64,000 nt of DNA from Centroberyx gerrardi. Taxonomy: Eukaryota; Chordata; Actinopteri; Beryciformes; Berycidae. The position numbers were made by a program, and so were the translations under genes. The DNA lies in the NCBI RefSeq assembly GCF_048128805.1, contig NC_136010.1, positions 21,479,480-21,543,479 on the forward strand, written 5' to 3'. A model generated the notes under the pieces. The model saw nothing but the letters and a program-made list of their open reading frames with translations. It ran no database searches and had not been told where the DNA came from. Below are positions 38,830-50,963 of the stretch, in pieces; the stretch's first letter is position 1; every line of letters begins with the position of its first letter.

Positions 38830-41800
38830 ACACACTATCACACACTCAGGGCTGGGTGGGATATTTGACTGTTACCATCACTAGAAAGGGAGGGATGGAA
38901 AATCACAAGGGGGTTCTTTTGTCATATCTCCACCAGTGACAAAATGAATGTGTAGCTTGTATGTCAAACAAACATTTCAACCATTTTGCACATCAGAATT
39001 ATTACCCATAGCTAAATTCAAAGAGCTCATGACCAGAGCAGACGAAGTTCAGTTGTTTGTGGAATGCTGTGGCACATAATTTCCTCCAGCCCAACCCCCG
39101 ACCTCCCAGCCGACGGTGTGAGACAAATAAGCAGTCATCTTGTTATCTCTAAAGACTCACATCTCTGGTTTAAAGACAGAGTCATTTATACTTCCTGTGT
39201 CCTCAACTGACTTTGTTTCACCCAGGTGTTACAACCATTTCTGTATTCCACAAGAAGGTGATTGAGCTCCTGCAGTGACATGCAAACGGTCCCATTAAAA
39301 TTTTGTCTTTGTCAGTTTTTAGATTTAAATGTTTATCTTGCTGCAGGGATTTCACTGTATCTATTTGGCCAGTGTGGTCGATGTGGCAGTGAAATGCTGT
39401 ACGATTAATATGTGTAATGCTTTTCAAAAGAGCAACATTCAACGGGGAGAAAAAAAAACAACAATATCGCAACCGCAGAAAAACATCCAATACCTTTCAC
39501 CTCAATGCCCTCCATCTCTATTCTAGGCTGACGTTAGCGAACAAAAGAACTAAATACATGTGTTCATGAAAAGGAGAACATTTGAAAGGGGTGTTTGCTG
39601 ATCAATAATGAAAACAGTCTAACACTATGGCAGTGATTGCTGTGAGCCTCTGCACTTGTATTTGCTAGATAATGCTGTGTTTAGATGATTGTACAATCAC
39701 AGAAAACAAAGAGTGGCAGTCAAACTGAAATGAAAATTACTGTATAGAACTACTTTAACAAAAAAGGTGCATTGATTAGCTACGAGCCAGCCTCGCGATG
39801 TGATTTGACCGGTATAAATGAGGAAAACATGACTTAGGAAGTAACACAAAAGGTCGCCAGGACTGCCTTTATTTGTGCTCGCCTGTCCTCGGCATTACTT
39901 ACCCTTTCCATGGGAATCAAGTCTTGCATGAAAAACTTTTTCCTTTGTCCTTTGTGTGGGTTTAATGACGTTATTTATGGCTACAAGAGAGGAAACGTTT
40001 CAGGGGCACCTGAAGACAACTCACAAAGAGGAGAAAATAATAAAAGGGGATCAGGCAATACACTCAGAAATGGCACAAAATCCTTCAGTCAGTGAGTAAG
40101 TACCTGGGCGACCATTAAAAGGCCTACCAAGACTACTAGCAGAGTTTCCACCTTTTGAAGAAGACAAAGCATAACACTGTTGAAATGGTCAGAAATGGGC
40201 CAAGTCCTGTCTGTCTCAGGTCCTTCTTCAGGGAAAATGCCCTTTCCTTTATGTCTCTCCGCTATAATAAATTGCCATTTGGCAGGTCATTCTCTGCAAT
40301 CAATCACTCGTCAAAGTGTGTGACACTCAAAGAGGTAGCTCATTACCAGGAACTCGGATGAAACTCTAGATGGACCGATCATAACGTGGGATTTCTGAAA
40401 TGCCACAAATGCCATTATCAATACAACTCCAGGGTTATCACTGAGAATGAACGGATGACTCAACGTTCCAAAACTACTCTGTTACTCTGTTGGTGATGGT
40501 AAGTTAAAGATGTGTCCCCTAGTGTATTTTGAGCAATCAGTTGAATCCAAGTATTTGTGTTTTGAGAGAAATGTAAAATCATACCAAAGTTCCCTATTTA
40601 GTTTACACCATGATGAAATAAATTGCAAGGTATGGCCATGACTGTAGAACTTCTGGTGAAAACATATTGTATTTTACTGTATGTTCATACAAATATTGAT
40701 GAGTAAAGCAGGATTGGTGGTTTTGACAGTGTTTATCATGGTGCAGATTCCCTCTGAGTTGAGGGATTATCACACTGCTGTGAAATATCTCATCCTTCCC
40801 AAGCTGCTCTGTGCCTTTCATCTTTAACAGAGTCCTAAAAAACACATGTTCAATCCACAATTCCTCAGCAAGTGTTAGACTGTTATTGTTTGTCCACTGC
40901 AAGGTCATCGTAAAGGTTAGTGATGACACATCTGAGAAACTTCCCGTCTCTCCGTCTCGCAACATGTTCTTTGCCAGTTGAGTGGCGCGTTTGCAATGCT
41001 TCTTGTTCCATGTGGAGAGTATAAACTCCAGAGGGAATCAGAAAAGGTTGCGTTACAGAAAATATTCATTCAATAGTAACTATCCAAAGGCTGTTTTTGA
41101 ATTGCAATGTTGTCCGTTGATAAGGTCTTACATCAGTGACCTATGTAGACGCTCTATTGTCAGATACAGGTCAAGGTTTCTCAAATCATTGTATTATGTT
41201 TTCTTTGCTTTCTTTGTTGCCCTGGGACACTGCAGCTCTTAAACAAAAAATAAAAAAAATAACATAACTGACATTGACCAATACAAAAATATTACAATAG
41301 GCCTGAGCAGCAAAAACATAACTATCACTTCAACAAAAGGCAGGAAAATGCCAAGGATCAATCTCTCTCTTTTCAAAGGATCAATCTCTCCATACAGAGT
41401 ATTGCTTTTTACAAAAAAATGTATAGAGCAGTGAGATCGAATTATATTCTTTTTTTTATTCTATTCTTTTCAAATTCTATTCTTTAGTCCAGTCTCCATA
41501 GATTGTGTGTCTCAGTTAATGTGAAAAACTGATATATTTCTCTATTCAATTCTTTAATATTTCACAGCTCCATTTTATTATCACTTGAGATGCATTATAA
41601 GTTACATTATTTAACTTTCAAAAGGAAAGACCATGTAGATGATATCTCTCTCGTTCCCACAACTGCAGTTTTATGGCACGACTGCACACAGTTTGAATTG
41701 TTTAGATTGAACGCAGCAGAAACAGCGTATTCAAGCATAGTTTCTTATTGGGGCAATAAACCGTCTAGACAACACTCCCCTCTTTTTCACCTTCAGCCAG

Positions 41801-43935
41801 TCCCTTAAAGCACATTTGTTTATCTGAATATATTGGCTTGTCTTTGTCTCACAATTATCAGCTGTGGCATCATAAAGCCCCACTTTCACGTTGAGGCACG
41901 GCAGAACGGAGAATGATAGAAAAAAGCTAATATCACATATGACAGAGGGTTAGTGTTCAAAGTATATCAATGTTTATTTCAATTCATGCACACTTATGTC
42001 TTTATTTAATCTAACTGATGGATGCAAAATTAACTTTCTCCCTCTTCTTCTACATTTCATATATAGACAAACTTGTATCCAAAAACAGATTCTGCCTCTT
42101 TCTATACATTTATGGAGATTTCTTTTGAACTGATGCATGGCAAACCCTTAATTTACTATTTGGCTGTGGCTCTATTCTCTAAGATTTATGGCTTCTGATG
42201 ACCCCTCAGAGTCTGTACAGTAGTATTTGTATACAGCTTGGTATGTCACTGGCATGTCAGCTTCCAAAAATAAATTCCTGTCTGCATATGGCAATGTGAG
42301 AGAATGTGAGAGTTACAAGCAAAGCAATTTATATTTACTACATCACCACAAGCATACTTGATATTTGCATACTCCTATAATCTTAAATCTTTAAGAGTGG
42401 TTTGAGTCGTGGTCTTGACTCTTGGTCAAATGGCTGAGAGTGGACAGAGCTTCAAAAAGACATAATAGGTTTATCCTCTCTCTGAATGAGGGCAATAAAT
42501 TCTTTCTCATCCTCAACATTCACCAGAATCACGTGGACTGATACAAAGAATGGGTTGAACTTCTGGGTAAAATTAAATGGTGAGTTTTGGTGGGAACTGC
42601 AGAATTACACTTGTCATGTTCCAATCTGGACACACCAAAATGAATTCTTAATGTAAAGCCATGGTGACACACACCCTGTTCTTATTGAACATGTGAGGAC
42701 CTTGACCCTCAAGGAGTAGACCCTTCAGCCAGATAAAAGGTATTGCCTGGACAACCACAAAATAAAATAATAATTTGTCAGAATGGGATTTTAGTGTTGA
42801 CACAAGACATGTGATTATTGGTTACTAATAACAGATAATTCATTAAATTGTTCCACTGTACATACGCCTGTCTAACCCACCTTGTTTTGATTATAGACTT
42901 TATTGTAGACATACAGAGGAGGATCTTTGTGCACTGCAGGTACAACAGTGTACGAACAGCATATTCAATAAACTAATATAAAATCTTCCCATATAGTGTG
43001 AAGTCTCTTCAATGGTGCATAGTACATTTCCTGATATATGTTTGGTACACCTACACCTAAGAGGAGAATGTTAATGCTATTGAGTACCATCATAGCAATA
43101 CTCTAACATAATCTTCATCCCATAATGCATCTCTTTCTGTGTTGCAGTGGTATGTTCCGGAATGAAAACGCCCCTAAACAAGGCACATTTGTTTAAGCAA
43201 TCATGGTTTACAAAGCGGGATTCTGATATTAGCCAGAGGTCAGGGTCACGCTAATCACCAGATCAGAGGTCAAATGTTTATATTTGGATTATATTTAAAT
43301 TTGGAAATTGCATTTGACATATTCTCTGCCATGACAGTATGCTTTTTTTTAACCATTTGGTGACAACTTGTGCACTGTGGGTTAGCCTTGCCATTTAGGA
43401 AACACTTGGGGTTAACTATGGGATAAAACCATCTTCCTTCATGAAGAAATGCCTCATGGCATATAGATGATAACTCACCATCTGGAGCAGTGAGCAGCAC
43501 CTCTTGACCTTTAAGGCATGGATGGACCAGAGCTATTCCAGAAAATTCCTCACACCAGCACAGATCTAATAGGTCACTGCCATAGTAGGAGATTACGCTG
43601 TTGGACTCCATTGCTTTGTGCATGGGTCTACATATGTATTCTCAGTAGTCATGTTGATCTCAATCTACTAGTAACACACTAAATATTCAGTTACTGGAAA
43701 GAGACATACATTATTAGGCACTGTCGATCTTATGCAGTGATGTAGTGGTAAATTAAAAGGTGGGTAAACCAGCTGGTGGTCATCATATGGCCAAGCAACA
43801 ACCAATATAAACAAAATTAATTTTCAGAAAAGCATTCATTTCTGGGTTTGTTTTTTTTTCCATTGAAATATCCTATCCACATATAACTTAAATTGTTTGA
43901 TAATATCTACCATGATGTATATTATGAATTGACAT
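38830..43935. other. Non-coding interval upstream of sall4
   Basis: There is no exon with support. A short direct duplication (AAGGATCAATCTCTC, near 41354 and 41379) and AT-rich runs are present. A 117-codon minus-strand frame (43270-43623) is the only protein-like frame and matches nothing I know. Confidence 0.5.
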
Positions 43936-43942
43936 CATAAAT

Positions 43943-43983
43943 ACAGAGTTAAGGTGGGTGTAAACAGAGTTAAGGTGGGTGTA
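43943..43983. repeat. Perfect 21-bp tandem duplication
   Basis: ACAGAGTTAAGGTGGGTGTA occurs twice, offset by 21 bp, about 1 kb upstream of the sall4 start codon. Confidence 0.95.
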
Positions 43984-44129
43984 TCCTCTGCTACATCCCT
44001 AGTCTTATGCTCTGGTTGTTGACTGTATTTGGAGGAGTTTAGTATATGATGAAGCTCGTGGTTACACCCTTGACAGAAAGACCTATAGTAATCCTATAAT
44101 ACATCTTAGAAGAATACAAGACAGCAAAA

Positions 44130-44540
44130 CTATATTACAGTGATACCATAGGAGACAAAAAATACCATATAGGTCACTGTAAATTTACTTTTCTTTACAC
44201 ACTAAGTCCCAATTGGAACTTCATAAATACATTATGGGGATGCCACATGAGATAAAAAGAAAAGATACCATAAAGTACTATAAGGTTACTATAAACACAC
44301 TATTGAGTACCAGACACTAAAAGTCCCTGTAGGCACATAATAGGAAGATTACAGTGATGCCATAGGAGATTACAAAATACCATTAAGTATGATAAAGTAT
44401 CTATAGGAGTAGTATAGTGATCCCTTAGGAAATAAAGGAATTGCACAAAGTACGATAAGGTCACCATAAAATCACAACTGACTACCACAGACACACTGTA
44501 AATCCCTACAGGAATATTATCGCAAAATTACAGTGATTTT
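44130..44540. repeat. Degenerate tandem array of about 110-bp units
   Basis: Copies of TTACAGTGATGCCATAGGAG begin at about 44135, 44237 (diverged), 44349, 44413 and 44528. Copies of TACCATAAAGTACTATAAGG begin at about 44163, 44266, 44378 and 44441. Both series show steps of about 100-115 bp with one shortened unit of 64 bp. It is non-coding and lies just before the sall4 promoter. Confidence 0.75.
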
Positions 44541-44979
44541 TTTGTTAGGGTGAAAGAATATGACGTAGCCTGGGGTTACAAATAGTCGAGTAATTTAAAA
44601 ACAAGAAACTGTGACAATCTCCTGCTAGCTTGTGTCTGGTGGTGGTGACAATATTTTTCATGAACAAGGAAAGAGCGATGAGTTGGGTGTTATTAACCCT
44701 CCCTCCATCCAGCAGTCCATCCACTAGCATGGCTCCTCCCGCCCCCTCCTGCCACTCTGCTCCGCTCATCAATAGGGACCCCATTTGAATAATGTGTGAG
44801 CACTTGGACTGGAGCCAATCAGCTGTCAGAGGACCGTGATAAATCGCAATGCATTATTGATAATAATAATTACGTTGACATGCGCATTTCTACTTGAGGG
44901 GCTAATTTTCCAAGCCGAAGAATTTGTAAAAGAAGGGGAGGAAAATTGTTGGTAACTATTTGCTCCTGATGGTTGCACC
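44541..44979 (+). promoter_or_regulatory. sall4: Probable sall4 promoter and 5'UTR
   Basis: A C-rich GC-box-like stretch (CTCCCGCCCCCTCC, about 44736-44749) and a CCAAT box in good context (CCAATCAG, 44815-44822) precede AT-rich leader sequence. No TATA box is clear. The transcription start is not visible; I infer that it lies downstream of the CCAAT box. Confidence 0.45.
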
Positions 44980-45046
44980 ATGTCGAGGCGCAAGCAAGCC
45001 AAGCCGCAGCACATCAACTCCGACGAGCCCGGTCCGTCAGAAAATG
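44980..45046 (+). CDS. sall4: sall4 exon 1 (coding part)
   Basis: It has 67 coding nt and donor AATG|GTAAGT, phase 1. It encodes the NuRD-recruiting N-terminal motif followed by [10 protein letters not shown]. Confidence 0.95.
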
Positions 45047-48000
45047 GTAAGTTTAGATACAAGAGAGGAGAAACTTTAACGTTTAGCCCCGCTACACCGT
45101 GTTACAAACTATCGATATTTTATCTCAAAGTTAGAGGCTACCTTTACATTGTTCCCCTCGCACTTTGACCTGTTTGCTGACCCTTGGAACTGACCAGGAA
45201 TAAAACGTAGCCTTCGTGTTGTACAAACGACAAATTATTATTTTTTTTAAACTCCAATACAGGTGCTATGTGAGGTCCGCTTTATCCAAAATACAAGACC
45301 GTACGCTTTTTACTTTTCTCATACACGAGGTCAAAACAATATTAACGACTCGCAACCTTAACTTGGAAATAATCACGTGCATTAAATGTATCATGAATCC
45401 ATTTTATCATACGTCGATTAGGCTACATGTACAGATAGCTTTTTTTGCGTTTGTAAAAGTACAGAAGGTAAATCCCATTGAACTTTAGTGGCTACATTGA
45501 GCCGTGTGCTGCTACCTGTTGGATTTTGGATACATTGTGATGCATTGTAACTTGTCTGATGTTTGGGGAAACTAAAGCCTGTAGCCTGAGAATGATTAGG
45601 TTGATTAGACGTCTTTCATGTTTCGAATATTGTTTTTATTTAAATGATGACTGTGATCTTTACTATGTATCGTCAAACACCACTTTTACTTGTTTTGGTG
45701 TGTGCTTTTTAACTTATTGACTGAAATTTAGGGTATTGTCGTTGTTACATTATTTCGATGATCCAGATTTGACTGTTTCTAAACTTTTCTCAGAAGTTTG
45801 CTGTTGCCATTATTTTTTAGCCAGTATATGTTATGTATTGATAGAAATTGCTCGCTAGTGTGCGTCTAATTGATGAAGTTTTAAACAAAGGTTCCCAACA
45901 ACTGTGTATGAAATGTGACTCGGGAGTAAGCTGACCTAAAGGCAATAAATCCCCCAGTTTAATGCATGACTGTTTCCTTTCGTACATATGTGGAGAGGTG
46001 GGGGATGGAGCAGTGGTCTTTTTGTGGAGACTGGGTGGGGGTGCGTTTTGGTGTTGCCATATGCAAGCCCCAGCAATGCCATGGACCTCACCTTCTAATT
46101 ATGAGGCTTGGGAAACGTGGTGTTTACAGTGAGCCGCAGTGATATTTTATTTCGGTGTTGCCATTTATAACATTTTTGATTTTGAAAATCGGCTACTTTT
46201 TGTATCTCTAGACTTGCACCCATGAATTGAATGTTTAGTCTCACCTCGTGTCATGAACCCCAGTAAAGGTGATCAGATACAGGTCATGCGCCATCAAGTG
46301 GTAAACTAGTGGCGTTGCCTTCTGATATTCAATTCATAATCGACTGACTATGTATTCTGTCTTTATATATGGAAAGTTGGGCCCCGAGTACATAGTTGAT
46401 GGATATTCTTCCCTAACAATTTCGCCTTGGGCCATATGTGTATTGGATGCAAGTTTGCCTGGATTGCCTACACTTGTGATAAGAGCACTATCCTCTCTCG
46501 CACACCAATGTGGCCGCGTTATTATGCACCCATCGTTTACTTGTTTGACAATGAGAGGACTCTGAATACAATGCAATTTGCAACTTTTTGACGCCGCTTC
46601 ATGTTGCCTGGTGAGCAATTAACAAGTCCAACAGTCTCGTTGGGCAAATGCAAACAGGTGGTCTAGTGGTCTACCCCCCTTTCTCGGAGTGCATTAGCAT
46701 TTGACAATGCACCCAGTTGTGAAATGGCCTCTTGGTTAGCAACAAATTAAAATGCAAACATGGAGCACTTATACGGGTTTCACATAGTGTGAAAATGCCT
46801 ACAAGTTACTTTTCATTGAGATGTTTTTTGCGCGCAAGTGTAAGCTTCGGGCGTACAGTTTATTTCTTTTTTTTTTTTTTTTTTTTTGGTCTGTATTTGT
46901 TTTTTTCTTTCTCACTGATTGGAACATCAAAATGTCAAAATAGAAGCTTATATTCATTGTACAACCTAGATCCACTCTTTGTAGGCTTTTAGTATAATAT
47001 ACCTAGCATAAAAGTATTGCCCCATATGTGGTGTTATTAGAAGATTACTAAATAATTTAGCCTGATCTAGAATTTGGTCGGGGGTTACTTCTTTCAGTAG
47101 CAAAGTAATTTAATGTTCTTGGTTCTTTGTCTCTCTGGACATTTGCTCTTGGTAATGTTAGAGGTAGATGGTTGCCCTCTACTGGCCCTGTGGACAACAG
47201 GCAAACCAAGGTCCTTTTGACAATCCAGTGTGTTGACCTATGAGGAGACTGAGAATTTGATCTCTTGACACATTCTCAGTAATGCCATTCTCTGCTGTTC
47301 TCTGTTGCAAAGCACCAACCCTGCAAGGCTGTATATTAAGCCATATTTAGCCTAAATGTTGATTATTATTATTATTATGAGTATTCTTATTATTATTAAT
47401 ATCATTCTATTGTTATGTATTTTGTTTTGTTACAGATGCCCTCATTATTGTATAAAGGTTGTGGGATTTAAACTTTTCTCATCTTGTTTCAGGGATTATT
47501 CCAGATAGTCAAGCTGAAGAGACTGGGAACGAAATGAAGAGGTTCAGAATGGACGAGACAAGGGTCTGCAACAAGTGTTGTGCTGAATTCTTTGATGAAG
47601 CTGAATTTCTTGAACATGAGAAGAATTGCACTAAAAGTCAGCAGGTGGTTATCATGAAAGATGGAGATGGCCATGAAGTGCCTGAGGAATATACACATGG
47701 TTCTCCTAATGGCCTCACTAGTGACCATGACGACGGCCAGTCCAGCAGTCACTCCCTATCAAATGTCACTACAGAGCCTCTGGAAAGAACAGAGGAAGAG
47801 ACCAAAGTGAATACAGAGGATTCAGACCAACAGGAACGGGCAGAGATGTCTGCTAGCCCAGAGATGACTTTCCAGCCCTCACCCAAAATGCTAAATTCAA
47901 ATGTCACTCTCGAATCCATGACTGCCACTAAAGTGGCTGTCACTCAGCATTCTTCAAATCGTACATCTCCTCCCTCGTCCCAGGAAGCCCTACAGGCCAT

Positions 48001-50963
48001 CCCAATGATCCTTGAACAGTTGGTGTGCCTCCAGCAGCAGCAGCTACAGCAGATCCAGCTCACAGAACAGATTAGAATCCAAGTAGCCATGATGGCCCCT
48101 CATGGTCTCCAGTCATCAGTTGGGGCAGCAGTGGACCCCCTGAAAGCCCTTGGCGCCCACCTCTCTCAACAGCTCTCTGCTGCAGCAGCTCTGATAGGTA
48201 AAAGGACAGGCAGTCAGAGCCTTTCTATGGAGACAATGAAGCAAGGTAAACTACCTCAAACCACTGGCATCCCTACCTCTCTGGCTGGAGGACTGGGGAC
48301 AATGGCTTCTAAAACAGACATTTTGAAGGGCATTCCAGATCTGGCCAGCCGATTGCCAGCACTACTGCCCCAGTCTCCAGGGGTCATGGGTTTCCCCAGC
48401 ACCTTCACTGGTATCCAAGCAGGGATTGATCCCTCTAAAAAAGCAAAGAGCAAGATGCTGACCCTTCCATCGGAATCAAAGAATGGTGATTCTTTATACA
48501 AGCACAAATGTAAGTACTGCGGCAAGACCTTTGGGAATGACAGTGCTCTCCAGATTCACTTGCGTTCTCACACCGGGGAGAGGCCCTTCAAATGTAACAT
48601 CTGCGGAAACCGTTTCACAACCAAAGGAAACCTCAAAGTGCATTTCCAAAGGCATAAAGACAAGTACCCTAACATTAGGATGAACCCTCACCCTGTGCCA
48701 GAGCACCTCGACAATGTTCCCACCAGTAGTGGCATTCCCTATGGCATGTCTATGCCCATAGATGAGTCCAACTTGGCAGAAATAAAGCCTATGCTAGGCC
48801 ATCCAGCTGCTGGGTTACACTCATCGTCCTTACCAGGGTTCAAGACAACATTTGAGGGCTTTGGAGGGGACCCATTTTCCCAGAGACCCTCCCCCTCAAC
48901 AAGTGATGGTGCATCAGTTTCCTCAAATGTGTTTGGCCAAGAGACGGGGTTGGATCAGAACCAGGATTCTAAGGAACTGATTGGAGCACTGCATCATATG
49001 AATGGTAATGCCCACTCAGGAGAACAAAGCTCTGGAACAGCCAAACTTCAGCAGATGGTGGATGGCCTGGAAAAGAGGACCAGTGACCCCAATGAGTGTG
49101 TCATCTGCCATAGGGTGCTCAGCTGCCAGAGCTCTCTCAAGATGCATTATCGCACACACACAGGCGAGAGGCCCTACAAGTGCAAAATCTGCGGCCGTGC
49201 TTTCTCCACCAAGGGTAACCTCAAGGCCCATTATGGAGTGCATAGGGCTAATACTCCCCTCAAAATGCAGCACTCATGTCCCATCTGCCAGAAGAAGTTC
49301 ACCAATGCTGTGGTTCTACAGCAGCACATTCGCATGCACATGGGTGGGCAGATCCCCAACACGCCCATGCCAGAAAACCAGTTTGAAGCTGCTGAGGCGA
49401 TGGACTCCTCTTTACCAGATGAGAAGTCTATGGATGCCAGTGGTTTTGATGCAAGCATGGAAGACCACGAGACGGAGCTGGACTCCCAGGAGAAGCCAAA
49501 TGACACCTCAGATTCTCTCCCATCTACCTCTGAGGAACAACCACAGCAGCATGCTCCCCCCTCCATGTTTTCCAGCCTAGATGTTTTGAAGAATCTCACC
49601 TCGGCTCTTGCACTGAAACGCCAGAGTAGCACAGCTTCAGAGAGTGAGGGAACACCTAAAGAATCTCCCTCAGCTCCTAGGGAGCAGGAATATCAGAATG
49701 GCCGTAGTCCAGCCATTTCTGATTCGGCCATGTCATTTCACTCCTCTTCCCCTGTGAACAACCACATGGGTAGCAGCAAGTCTCCTGAATCTGCCATGGC
49801 TGATGATTTTTCCCGCAGTGGGTCAAGGCCAGACTCTGATAGCGGCGTTCAAGATGGCACTGAGTCAAGTGGAGCCCTTGACCTCACAGCTCCCAGCAGC
49901 TTCACCCCTAAAGCAATTAAAGAAGAACCTGGCCTGCCCTTCACTAATGGAGACTATGGTGAGTTTATTATTTTATAAAAGTTTAAAGGGGTATCATGTT
50001 GAGTGCTTTTATCTAATTTTGCCCACCTGTCTCTACAGCTCCTAGTCACATGCCTTTCATGAGGATACCTCCAAGCTTGGCCAGTCTGGACATGAAGATT
50101 CCTCCAGAGAATCCCTTGGGTCCCCATGGCTTGTTCAGCTCCCAGTTGCCTCAGGGAACAGGCATGCTCTCATCCACCTCCAGTGCACCGCGGCGATCAA
50201 CCAAACAGCATCTGTGTAATGCCTGCGGAAAGAACTTCTCGTCTGCCAGTGCCTTGCAGATCCATGAGCGTACTCACACGGGGGAGAAGCCTTTTGCCTG
50301 CACCATCTGTGGCAGGGCTTTCACCACCAAGGGAAATCTCAAGGTAAGACATGTCGGCCTAATTTGCTTAATGGTATTAAAGATGACTTGCATTGAGTGG
50401 TTAAACTAGGCCCTTATCAATCCATTTAAATGTGTACTTTTGACTAATGCAGCTATCTGTTCAACAGTGCTTATAAATCAAGCCTTTTGATGGGATTGTA
50501 ATTGACTGTGTGTGCATGTTTGTTTTAGGTGCACGTTGGAACCCACATGTGGAACAACTCGTCGAGGCGTGGCCAGCGTCTGTCTTTGGACAATCCCATG
50601 GCCCTGATGGCAATGAGCTCGGAAGCTAAAATGTTGCCAGAGATGATGCAGGCTCCCAAAGAACTGGGTGCTCCACCGATGAATTTTGACCCCTCTCTGT
50701 GGAACCAGTATGCCGCTGCCTTTAGTGGTGGCCTGACCATGAAGACCAATGAAATTTCTGTCATCCAGGGTGGTGGCATCCCACTCCCTGGGAGCCTTGC
50801 TGGTGGGCCTCTGGTTGGATCCACTGGAGGCCTCATGAAGATGGATGGGTCCCACTCTGGCTTGCCTGTTACCATGGCCGAAATTGAGAAGAACAGCTCT
50901 GACAGTGTGCCAAAATCACAATTCCCACATTTCATGGAGGAGGGTAAAATTGCAGTTAATTAG
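44980..50963 (+). CDS. sall4: sall4, spalt-like transcription factor 4, complete, four exons
   Basis: Exons 44980-45046, 47493-49958, 50039-50343 and 50529-50963 join to 3273 nt, or 1090 aa plus stop (human SALL4 is 1053 aa). The N-terminus [12 protein letters not shown] is the SALL motif that recruits the NuRD complex. Next come a C2HC finger (C48, C51, H64, C68), a Gln-rich segment associated with SALL dimerisation, and C2H2 clusters arranged 2+3+2: ZFC1 362-410, ZFC2 558-638 and ZFC4 904-952. This is the SALL4 pattern; SALL1 and SALL3 carry an extra pair. In vertebrates Sall4 acts in the nucleus in pluripotent and germ cells and in limb or fin outgrowth, and ZFC4 binds AT-rich DNA. Intron phases are 1, 1 and 0. 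The start has A at -3, and the following codons match the family N-terminus. An internal donor in exon 2 may give a short isoform. Confidence 0.97.
45047..47492 (+). other. sall4 intron 1
   Basis: This 2446-bp GT-AG intron contains a T21 run (46867-46887) and an imperfect (TTA)n tract (about 47361-47400). No coding exon is evident in it. Introns 2 (49959-50038) and 3 (50344-50528) are short and plain. Confidence 0.8.
47493..49958 (+). CDS. sall4: sall4 exon 2
   Basis: It has 2466 nt, acceptor GTTTCAG and donor TATG|GTGAGT, phase 1 at both ends. It encodes the C2HC finger, the Gln-rich region, ZFC1 and ZFC2. A second donor-like site (T|GTAAGT at 48509/48510) lies inside it. Confidence 0.97.
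50039..50343 (+). CDS. sall4: sall4 exon 3
   Basis: It has 305 nt, acceptor CTACAG and donor CAAG|GTAAGA. It enters in phase 1 and leaves in phase 0. It encodes the first finger of ZFC4 (C904, C907, H920, H924) and most of the second, which is cut between K946 and V947. Confidence 0.95.
50529..50963 (+). CDS. sall4: sall4 exon 4 (coding part)
   Basis: It has 435 coding nt, acceptor TTTTAG and stop TAA. It completes the last finger (H948, H952) and encodes a C-terminal tail of about 140 residues. Confidence 0.95.
   Translation: MHVGTHMWNNSSRRGQRLSLDNPMALMAMSSEAKMLPEMMQAPKELGAPPMNFDPSLWNQYAAAFSGGLTMKTNEISVIQGGGIPLPGSLAGGPLVGSTGGLMKMDGSHSGLPVTMAEIEKNSSDSVPKSQFPHFMEEGKIAVN

Noticed and set aside
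40603..40965. 120-codon minus-strand frame
   Set aside because: Nothing recognisable; treated as chance.
49002..49580. 192-codon frame inside sall4 exon 2
   Set aside because: It is a +1 shadow of the sall4 zinc-finger coding sequence.
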